Part shown: positions 56,143 to 64,000 of the stretch, piece by piece
Layout of the letters: each line of letters opens with the position of its first letter
Numbering within the stretch: position 1 is the first letter of the stretch
DNA from: Diplocarpon mali
Lineage: Eukaryota > Ascomycota > Leotiomycetes > Helotiales > Drepanopezizaceae
Direction: 5' to 3'
NCBI GenBank assembly: GCA_024741835.1
Contig: JAENRP010000243.1
Coordinates: 1-64,000 of the forward strand
DNA length: 64,000 bases
Notes under the pieces: model-generated
The model's input: only the letters and a program-made list of their open reading frames with translations
The model's database searches: none
What the model was told of the DNA's origin: nothing
Made by a program: the position numbers and the translations under genes

Positions 56143-56612
56143 AGTTATAAGCCTAGCTTAAGAGTCGTTTTTAATAAAACCGCGAGATCTACTTGCAGTC
56201 TTAGCTTAAGAGTCGATTTCCCAGAAATAGTAAGATCTACTTACAGTCTTAGCTTAAGAGTTATCTTTAATAAATTTGCGAATTTCACTTGCAGTCCTAG
56301 CCTAAGAGTCATTTTTGCAAATTTCACTTGCGATCTTAGCTTAAGAGTTATTATTAGCGAAATTATAAAATCTACTTATAGTCTTAGCCTAAGAGTTATT
56401 TCTATCAAATTCACTTATAATCCTAGCTTAAGAGTTATTTTTAAAGACACTTTATAATCTATCTATAGTCCTGGCTTAGGAGTTATTTTTGCGAATTTTA
56501 CTTATAATCCTAGCGTAAAAGTCTATCTATTCTCTTTATCCTTATTTAATTATATTAAGGTAAAGAGTGCACTTTCCTTAAAGGAATCTACTTATAGGTT
56601 TAGCCTAAGAGT
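56143..56612 (-). repeat. B3 array of ten RPG palindromes
   Basis: Units start at 56143, 56191, 56239, 56287, 56326, 56374, 56413, 56461, 56500 and 56590. Spacings 48, 48, 48, 39, 48, 39, 48, 39 and 90 are the exact mirror of B2, so the array existed in their common ancestor. Confidence 0.92.
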
Positions 56613-56749
56613 CAATTTCTATAATATCACTTTTAAGATAATATAAAGTCTATCTTTAATTTTAACTTTAAAGATCACTTTATAATTATTATTTATAAAC
56701 TATATAAATTAATTATTAAAAACTCCTATATAATTCAACTTTATATAGA

Positions 56750-58139
56750 TCTTGCAGCTAGATAAGAGATTAATACTTAAGCTAGGTATAAGGAGAACAT
56801 TTTGCAAAAGGAAAGAAATGCTAGCGATATTTATCTTTATTATACTTATTAAGTCTATATATAACCTTCTATTACCAATCTTAATAAAGCGCCTTTTTAT
56901 TTTAATAAGTAGGCCTTTAAATAAGTAGGGTTTATTAATTATATATACTATATAACTAGTATTACTATACTAATCAGATTTAAAGATCTTATAAAGATCG
57001 GCTTTTAAAACGTAAGTATCTTTATTATAATTATTATTTAAATTATTAGAAGTGGATTTAGGTTTAGATAACCTATTATTATTATTAAAGGTATTTGCTA
57101 AAGTTCTAACTAAATAGCCTTTTCCTTTACCTTTCCTTAGTAGTTATAGCCTTTGGTAGGATAAGGGCAGTTTACTTCTTAACTTTTGCTTCGATTACTT
57201 TTTAATATTAAAGCTAATAACTATATTAATCAATTGCCTTTTAACTTTATAATTAGTAATATTATAAGTACTATTATAGAAATAGTATCCCCGATGAGCT
57301 TAAGGGCTTATCCTACGCTCCTTTCTCTTTTTAGGCTTATTATTGCCTTATAATATAGCATTTGCCGATTTAAAGCGTCCTTTAAGGTCTTACTCAATAG
57401 TTCGAAAGAGGTCGATCTTCTTATAGATCTTAAGATTGGGTTAGATAAGAAGAGATTGTTTTACAATAGCGAACTTAAGAGGGAGGCTATTAAGTAGGAA
57501 ACTAAAAAGCTGAGTTTCCTTAAAAGTTATAGCTATTTTAAGATCTGCGGCTTTTACTTTCCTTTTCGCTTTATATAGTATAGATTAGGTAGAGTTAATA
57601 TTTATATTTATATCCTTGCTATCTTTATCTTTTCTATATTAAAATGAAGTGATTTACTATAGTAGATACTAAGTATTAAAGGCAGTTGTTTAAGAGTATT
57701 TTGCCTTTAAAGTATCCTATCTTATCTTTATATTATTATAAATTTAAATAAAATCTTAGTCTTTATTACTTAAACCTCTATTAATCTTAAGCTTGCATTT
57801 AGCTAAGGCCAACTTATACTCCTTCTCCTTTTCTATATTTAAAATCTGCCTTTAGGATTCTCGGTTATTATCTACTAAGGCTCTTAAGCTAAGCTTATTT
57901 AATATATCTGGCAAATCCTTAGCAGTTATATTAGCTATTAAAGTAGAAGTAAACGAATCGGTAGAGGGAGTATAGAAGGCTATTCTTGCGTATTTAATAA
58001 ATGTCTTTTGAATTACTATTTCGATGCCTTTGCTCTTAAAGTAAAGCTCTAAATCGTTAAACTATTATTGCCAATTCTTTCGAAAGAGTTAGAGGTCTTT
58101 AGGCTTAGTGTTTTAATCAGAATCGGAAGCTATTGCCAT
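56750..58139 (-). pseudogene. B3 gag
   Basis: The gag ATG is at 58137-58139 on the minus strand (M-A-I-A-S-D-S-D). The frame follows B2 gag through the degraded knuckle region (about 57250-57295) and the basic run near 57110-57140. RIP stops are frequent. Confidence 0.78.
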
Positions 58140-58286
58140 TTCGAATAGAATTGCGTTGAAAAATCAAATAAATTAAATGGTTAAGGGCACTCTTCCTATT
58201 GAAAAGTCGAAATGATTAAATAGCAGGTATTATAGAAGTATTAAATAGGGAGGAAGTCCTCTTATCGAAAAGGGTTTTTTAGACTA

Positions 58287-58425
58287 TAACGCAGGGAATC
58301 ACACCTCTTACGAAATATAGTAAAGTAAGGAATTATACCTCTTATAGTATTAAAAGGGTTATAGAGCAAGGAATCATACCTCTTGCAATATAGGTTAGCT
58401 GAATAAGGAATTACACCTTCTATTT
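58287..58425 (-). repeat. B3 leader repeat, four motif copies
   Basis: Copies of GGAATCACACCTCTTA-like sequence between gag and primer site, as in B1 and B2. Confidence 0.72.
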
Positions 58426-58528
58426 ACCGATTGCTCGCCTCTTACTACGAGTCTTATTCAACTTCCTACTAATAGTTGCGGCGCAAGTGCTTTCTAAGGG
58501 AAGTTAATAATCTATTATCAGTTTATCT

Positions 58529-58541
58529 AAGGCTTATAACC
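58529..58541 (-). promoter_or_regulatory. B3 primer-binding site
   Basis: The minus strand reads GGTTATAAGCC directly inside the 5' LTR, complementary to the initiator tRNA-Met anticodon loop apart from one RIP change. Confidence 0.72.
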
Positions 58542-58736
58542 TATTAAGCTTAAGTGAGTTAGGGCAATAGGTAAAGGAGGCTTCTAAAGGTCGATAGTTA
58601 ATATATTAGTAAGAGTTAAGGAAGGAAGGTTACCCCTTTCTTCCCTATAGCTATATACGTATCAATATCCTACTGACTAAGCAGTAGGGTCACATGACAA
58701 TACATCGGAGTGATGGCTGTATCACCTATCTCAATA
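58542..58736 (-). repeat. B3 5' LTR (coding sense), 195 bp
   Basis: It runs from TATTAAGCTTAAG to CTATCTCAATA. The outer (right) part keeps CACATGACAATACATCGGAG, which is mutated in the left LTR. Confidence 0.94.
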
Positions 58737-59202
58737 CTTCCTATATAATAAAATGATTTAATACCTATATCGCTCTTGCTATAGGTTAATATATCTTAAA
58801 AATCTTACTAAGTCCCCGCAAAGCATTATTAGCTATAATATTATTTATAAAGTGGCTTCGAAAGAGCGTTTTATATATTCTATTTATAAATTGCATTAGT
58901 CTTTTTATATACTTATTTTTCTTATCTCAATTCTTTTAAAACAAATCAATCGAATTAGCATACCCCTAATATTCTTATAAAAACTTCTCCCGATCGATTC
59001 CCTTAGTCTTAAGCTCTTTCTTAAGAAAATCGTCGAACCTTAAAAATCCTTCTTTAATAGTAGAAATTCTGTAGTTTAGTACTTCAATAGACGAATTTAG
59101 GAATACTTATTACTCTGTTTCACCTAATGTTCTATAGGTAGTTATAATATCTTCTAATAATCTTAAAGCTTTTCCATCTTATAAAAAGCTACCCTTTAAC
59201 AT
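58737..59202 (-). pseudogene. D accessory ORF X2, N-terminal part
   Basis: A start is possible at the ATG 59200-59202 (M-L-K-G-S-F-L), though coding-like sequence continues upstream to about 59400. It reads G-K-A-L-R-L-L-E-D-I-I-T-T-Y-R-T-L, L-R-F-D-D-F-L-K-K-E-L-K-T-K-G-I-D and A-R-A-I-x-V-L-N-H-F-I-I-x-E, where B3 cuts. Joined to 52543 without B3 and one CTTCC, the frame continues unbroken in length: 3,357 bp to the stop, or 1,119 codons. It resembles the N terminus of X1. Function unknown. Confidence 0.62.
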
Positions 59203-59850
59203 TAGTTCATTGCTGGCGGTATTTATTAACTAGCTGCCTAAGGTAATAATTAATATATTTTTCTTAAGTATAGCCTTTTTGCTTAAGCTCAATAGTGCTA
59301 TAATGAATTATTTAGCAAGGATAAGATAATAGAACTTATAGAAGCTTATTTAAGGTAGATTAATAAGATAGTAAGCTTGTATTAAGAAAGAATTGATGAT
59401 AGAAGATAGTAGTAGTAGTATTACTAGTACTAGTACTAAGGTTTAATAGGGTTATAAAAAAAAAAAAAAAAAAAGTATGATTATAATATAAAAAGAGGTT
59501 TATTTATAAAGATAGAATCATACTAGTATATAAAGAAAAAGTAGGTATAAAGAGGCTAGAAGTAGGAACAAAAGTAAGGTATGACGTATATAAGGACCTA
59601 CAATTAGTAAATAATAATTTATCAAAAGTAAAGATAATATTTCAAAGGTAAGTATTAGAAAGTTGCATACAAAGGGAATAATCGAAGAATGAATTATATA
59701 AAGAGTAAAGTAAAATAAAGAATATATATAGAATAGAATAATAGGTTAAAAATAAAGGGATATAAGTATATAGGAAGTAGATAATCTTAAAAATTCAACT
59801 TCTAATTTGCAATTTCTTTAAATAGTTTTTAAAAAAAAAGGGAGGTAGAC
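59203..59850. other. Spacer between X1 and X2 with simple repeats
   Basis: No gene is supported. A run of about 18 A (59457-59474) is preceded by an AGTAGTAGTAGTATTACTAG simple repeat (about 59409-59440). It may contain the 5' untranslated part of X2. Confidence 0.5.
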
Positions 59851-62800
59851 TTAATTCTCTAAATCATCTGACTCAATTATCAATTATATTATTACTTTAG
59901 AGTCTTCTTCTCTTATATTAGTTCTTACTTCTTAGCGATTTCTTAGCTTCAGGGACCTCTCTTAAAGGATCTTCTATTAGTATCCCTAGATTTGGTAACT
60001 AAGGTTCATTTGAATTATCTTATAGGCTTAAGCCAGCCGAGTCCAACCTCACTCGCAGGCCAGGCTTATAAGTTAGTCTTAGCGTTTCTAAGCTTAAGGG
60101 TAAAAATAGGAGATTGGTTCTTAAATTAGGGTCTAATGCTATAATAGCATCTTAATTCGTCTCTTTTCCGAATTTTCTTATAATAATGCCTTTATTAATT
60201 AGTATATTAGGCTCTTAGATAGCATTTACTTTATTGCATTATCCCTAAGACTTAAGTCTATAAAGAAGCGACTTAATATTTGTAATATTTGTCTAGGCCT
60301 TAATAAGGGCATTAAAGAGCTTTTAATTATATTTTATAAAGTAGATTTTCAATTCGTCTTTATTAAGAAGAAATAACTCCTATACTTTAATTATAACCGA
60401 CGGATCTGTCTAAGAGTATTAACTAATAATAGCTTTAAAGAGGCTGCTATAGTTCTCAAGATGAAAAGCTGCCTTAAAAGGTATAGTAGTTCTATTTATA
60501 TTAATCTATCTAAGTACTAGAGGTTACTTTAAAGCAAAGATTGAAAAGATAAGATCGGAGATTTAAGTCTTATTTTCTAAGGTATTCTTATTGCAAATAG
60601 CCGTATAGTTATTGCAAAAGGCTATAAAGCTACTAATTCTATAAAGTTTATTTAAGCGCATTTTAAGAAGGTGCCCTTATTTTATTATTACTATAATAGG
60701 GTTACTATTATTAATAATAGGCTATAAGATCTCTTTTTACTTTATTTTTATAGTTATATAAGCTAGTTAAGATTTTGAACTAAGTGCTTAAGAAGTCTAT
60801 CGACTTATCTTCTTTGCGGATAGAGTGAGTTTTATATTCGACTAAGAGCCAACCTACCTATTAAGACTTTTAGTAGCTGGCCCTTATCTGATTAATAGGA
60901 TCTAATAATCTAAGACTTGCTTTCTAATAAAATTGACTCGCAGGCTAGGACCGTAAGTGAAAATCGGAATTTCTTTATTAATAGCACTTGTATCTCTCTT
61001 TATTAAAACGACTTAATTGTAAAGACTAAGGCTAATCAATTAAGGAGGTTTAAAGTAGGCTATAAGCTAATAGGCTCTTCTACTTTTCGCTATTATAGCT
61101 AAGAGGTAAAGTCTATAATACATTTGAAGGACTTATTAAGTAAGATTGAATATTATATTATAAAGAAAATAAGAAGGTATAAAGGTTGCATTATCTATAA
61201 GGTGGAAGTAATAAAGGTACATCTTTACTTTTTATCTTATAATAGAGAGGAATATACCTATAAAGGTACTATTATTAGTAGTAAAATTGTCGGTTAGGAA
61301 GCGGCATCTAAAGGGTTTAGGCATTATAATTGACCCTTCTTCCTTTATTTCCTCTTACTATTTATTACTTAATAATATCGAAAAGAAGGAATTGTTCCAT
61401 TTAATCGGCTCTAATGCCTTTAAGGCTTTAGGATTAGCCTTGAATTTTATAGTACTTAAAGATGCCTCTATTATTAATAGGTTAGATTTGCATATCCTTA
61501 AAGAGATAAAGAATTGATTATTAAAGTGGATTAGAAAAAGATCGACATCTTTTATTATATAAAAAAGTTTAAGGTATTTAATAGTTTTATTAATATCAAA
61601 TCCTTTATAATTAAGACTATAGTAAATTGAAAGAGAGCGAATATAAAGGTCGCAAAGTCTTTTCCCTTCGATTCTTACGCTAGGAAGATACTATCGAAAG
61701 TGAGTTTTTATTATAGAAAATACTTAAATATTATATCATTCTCTAAGCTTAAGGTTAAGAATAACTAATTAAGGCATATTGCTATAATTATAAATGTCTT
61801 AATTAATAGATTCCTCTTTGTGTTCTCTTTCTTATAAAATAAAATAGTCTCGCTTAGCATCTAAAAGACTAGGTTCTTAACTTTTATAATTATTAAAGAA
61901 TTAAATAATATCTATAAGGGCGAACTCATTTAAGATAAGCTATTAAATCTATCTAATAGCTCTTTTACTTATCTTTAAAGTAGTAGAAATAGGGTCTTCC
62001 CTTATATTATCATTTCTAAAACAGTTGCATATAGATATAAAGAAGTCAAGAACTAGCTCCTTTAAGTTATTAAAGAAGGAGTTTAAGTAAGCGTGCAATC
62101 CTTTAGTTTTAAATTGCAAATTAGCTAAAGTAGCTATTAAACGATCTATCCTTCTTAAAGGTTAAGCTAAAATAGGTCGTTTAGCTAAAGGAAAGTCCTT
62201 TAAAGATTCTGAAAACTCCAAAGAGACTATATTAAGCGTTTAAGTAATTTGTTTAATAGCGGTTTTTAAAATCATTTTAATAAAAGGCAAGTTAAGTTTA
62301 ATTTTAAAATTCTTATTTCTAACTCTTAGTTTAAGACCGCAAGTCAAATTATATAGTTTAGTACTTATTATATCTTTAAGTTAAAAAGCGAATTTCAAAG
62401 CAGGCTTAACTATAAATAACCAATTCCCTTCTTTATTATTAAAAAAATCTCGTCTAAACCCTATTATAGGAGTCTAGTTCTCTTTTAAAATAAGCAAACT
62501 ATAAGTAGAAGCGCAAAGCCTTAGCATATTAATAATAGTACTATTAAGTAAGGTAATATCTATAGCCCAATTTGATCTTTTTATAGTCCTATTAGCTGCT
62601 ATAAGTACTACATTAGATAGGCCTATAAATCTGCGACCGCAAATTCGATTACTTTAAAATTTTACTACTCTTTCTTAAATAATAAAGAAATTAAGAATCT
62701 AAATAGCTCTAGTAGTAAGAGTATTTTCCTTAAGAATTTTTAATAATACTTATCTTCTATTATTAAAATCAATATTTGTCAAGAAGCGCAAACGAAATAG

Positions 62801-63190
62801 GAGTCCTCTTTTATTAATAGCTAAATTATCCAATTATTAAATAGATTCTTCTCTTTTATCTTAATCTATTTTAAAAGTATTAGCTAAGGTTATATATTGA
62901 TTTGCATCGGCTAAGAATTCCTCTTTAAAGATTCCCTTTAATCTTAATTCTTCAATTAAGAAGTTGTCAAATTAGAGAATTCCAAGGGCTACTTAGGTTA
63001 AAAGGTTATTAATAGCATTCGCATAAGCTAAAAGGAGTTTTTATTACTTTATATCTCTTAAGGCTACGTAGGTTGATTTAAAGTTCTTTAATAATGCAAT
63101 AGCTCTACTATCCTAAGAGAAGTTTATAACTAGTATTTATTTATCCCCTATTATAATAGGCAAAACCATTTGTAAGTTCTTTAAAGGCAT
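59851..63190 (-). pseudogene. D accessory ORF X1
   Basis: A former ORF of about 1,113 codons runs on the minus strand from an ATG at 63188-63190 (M-P-L-K-N-L) to TAA at 59851-59853. The length is not a multiple of three, so at least one indel is present. It reads I-L-x-F-D-N-F-L-I-E-E-L-R-L-K-G-I, T-R-A-I-x-I-L-N-F-F-I-I-x-E and F-I-V-K-P-A-L-K-F-A-F, then a helical middle and an acidic C terminus (I-I-E-S-D-D-L-E-N). Its first 170 residues parallel X2. Palindromes at 60051, 60935 and 62322 are in frame. The plus-strand open frame at 61287-61517 is antisense. No known family; it sits where env-like or accessory ORFs lie in some Gypsy elements. Confidence 0.58.
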
Positions 63191-63499
63191 ATTGCTTATA
63201 AAAGATAGGAAGTATAAATAAGAGAGTTTAATAGGATATAAGAATTAAAAGGGCATATAAGCTATAATAGGTTTACTATATATATATTAAGGAAATTAGA
63301 CTTTTTTTTTATTTATTATTTAAGGAAAGTAATAGGAATGCTATAATTAAAGGCTAATATTAAGAATGTAAAATAAGTCAGAGTAGGCAAGAATTTAAAG
63401 TGATCCTAAAAGATCTATATCTTAAATAATAAAAGAGGCGACTTTGCCGAAAATGTAAAAATAAGGATTATAAGAAGGCAGGATAATTAATAGGCTAGG

Positions 63500-64000
63500 A
63501 AATCGCTTAATATTCCCGCTTATATTCTTTGGATATTTTAAGAATAATAACTTAAGGTCGCGATTAGTTAGGTATTTTAATATTCTTTACTTGCAGGACT
63601 AGCTTATAGGTTAAGTTGGAAAAATCTTGGTCTTTATCTAAGGGTTTAAAATTGCTTATATTGCTATCGGTTCCTATAGAGGATTCGGAGGTTATATTAA
63701 TTTCTAATTCGATTTCCAAAGGGAATAAGGTCTAATTATATTAATAAAAGCACTTTAGTCGGTTAGCTGCAAAGGTTCCTTTAATATTAACTCTATTAAG
63801 TTCCTAAAGAGAATAGTATCCCTTTTCTTTCTACTTAAACTTAACCTTAAATAGACTAAGCTATTAATAGTCAAGTTTAGTATCTACTGATATATTAATA
63901 CTTCTTATAATATTATAAACTAGGATAAGATCATCTTTTCAAATAGGGTGCGTTTTAAGTACTTTAGAAGCAGCCTATGCTTCTTTAGCTTTTTCCTAAT
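63500..64000 (-). pseudogene. D integrase, C-terminal end (continues beyond window)
   Basis: The minus strand from the window edge reads K-D-D-L-I-L-V-Y-N at about 63900-63930, then L-F-K-V-K-F, then G-Y-Y-S-L-x-E-L-N-R-V-N-I-K-G-T-F-A-A-N-R-L-K about 63750-63830. This is the Gypsy integrase C-terminal pattern (G-D-L-V-L-V-R-N, Y-x-L-x-E-L-D-G, F-A-A-x-R-L). A further palindrome (63589-63611) is in frame as T-Y-K-L-V-L-x-V near the end. It anchors D as Gypsy and shows that X1 and X2 lie downstream of pol. Confidence 0.72.

Larger units (their letters stand above)
52549..58736 (-). mobile_element. Full-length Copia retrotransposon B3 (minus strand)
   Basis: This 6,188-bp element has 195-bp LTRs (52549-52743 and 58542-58736) and an exact duplication CTTCC (52544-52548 and 58737-58741). 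It is colinear with B2 in every part, including the ten-unit palindrome array and the three 3' palindromes. It is inserted in ORF X2 of D. Confidence 0.94.
49013..64000 (-). mobile_element. Giant Gypsy element D (minus strand), truncated by window edge, hosting B3
   Basis: The 3' LTR (49013-49261) is inserted in the gag of G2, with ACAAG as the candidate left duplication. The minus strand then gives, from right to left, the C-terminal end of a Gypsy integrase (63500-64000), a long ORF X1 (59851-63190) and a second long ORF X2 (59202 to 49653, split by B3). Without B3 at least 8.8 kb of D is inside the window, and gag to integrase lies beyond, so the whole element would be well above the usual 5-8 kb. 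D and C share LTR core and 3' leader. Confidence 0.75.

Noticed and set aside
61287..61517. 76-codon open frame on the plus strand that looks protein-like
   Set aside because: It is antisense to the long ORF X1 of element D, whose minus-strand frame is supported over more than 3 kb.
49653..63190. X1/X2 as tyrosine recombinase captains of a Starship or as DNA transposases
   Set aside because: No R-H-R-Y or DDE pattern could be seen, and position between Gypsy integrase and an LTR argues against it.
13406..63611. Mitochondrial GC clusters or MITEs as the source of the palindromes
   Set aside because: The setting is nuclear retrotransposon DNA with RIP, and units lack the terminal repeats plus target duplication of MITEs as far as can be seen.
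1..64000. Centromere or telomere sequence
   Set aside because: AT-richness and nested elements would fit a fungal regional centromere, but no diagnostic sequence exists and no telomere repeat is visible; the sequence cannot decide.

Overview
This window looks like the inside of an AT-rich, transposon-packed block in the genome of a filamentous ascomycete (Pezizomycotina). I see no host gene, tRNA, rRNA or CRISPR array. Nearly every base belongs to decayed LTR retrotransposons, many nested inside one another. The damage carries the hallmark of repeat-induced point mutation (RIP): C-to-T changes on both strands, CpA/TpG replaced by TpA, and in-frame TAG/TAA where Gln or Trp is expected. All long reading frames are therefore broken, and short open frames are mostly chance. 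The species cannot be named from the sequence alone. All boundaries and translations were worked out by eye.

Layout, left to right. 1-2436: a minus-strand Copia element (family B) runs off the left edge and sits inside an older copy of its own family. 2437-33427: an old plus-strand Copia-type element (E) is split by a full-length minus-strand Copia element A1 (2728-10320, TSD TATAG), a plus-strand chromovirus G1 (11583-19060, TSD TGTAC, itself holding two solo LTRs), and a minus-strand Copia element F (21931-30366, TSD AGTAC). F contains a gag-only element C (23086-25992). An unrecognised minus-strand ORF remnant lies at 32100-33167. 33428-64000: the end of a Gypsy-like element H (LTR plus gag) is broken by a second, minus-strand G copy (G2). 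G2 is in turn split by a deleted chromovirus I (36405-46161, TSD CTGCG), which carries Copia B2 (39419-45603, TSD TAACT), and by a very large Gypsy element D (49013 to beyond 64000), which carries Copia B3 (52549-58736, TSD CTTCC).

Four features stand out. (1) A 23-bp, GC-rich, nearly perfect palindrome occurs about 53 times, in at least four unrelated element families and in coding and non-coding DNA. Read in its usual frame it encodes T-x-R-P-G-L-x-V, and because it is self-complementary the opposite orientation encodes the same peptide. Its copy number differs between G1 and G2 at two sites. (2) Element D carries, downstream of its integrase, two long accessory ORFs of about 1,115 codons each whose N-terminal parts resemble each other. 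Removing B3 and one TSD copy restores an uninterrupted frame length in one of them. (3) In all seven complete elements the outer halves of both LTRs are visibly less RIP-mutated than the inner halves, and the two short solo LTRs are almost unmutated. (4) Elements A1 and I also have extra ORFs between pol and the 3' LTR.

The genes act only as retrotransposon parts (Gag, protease, integrase, reverse transcriptase, RNase H, chromodomain). The reverse-transcriptase Y-x-D-D aspartates are destroyed in B, F and G but survive in A1 and E.
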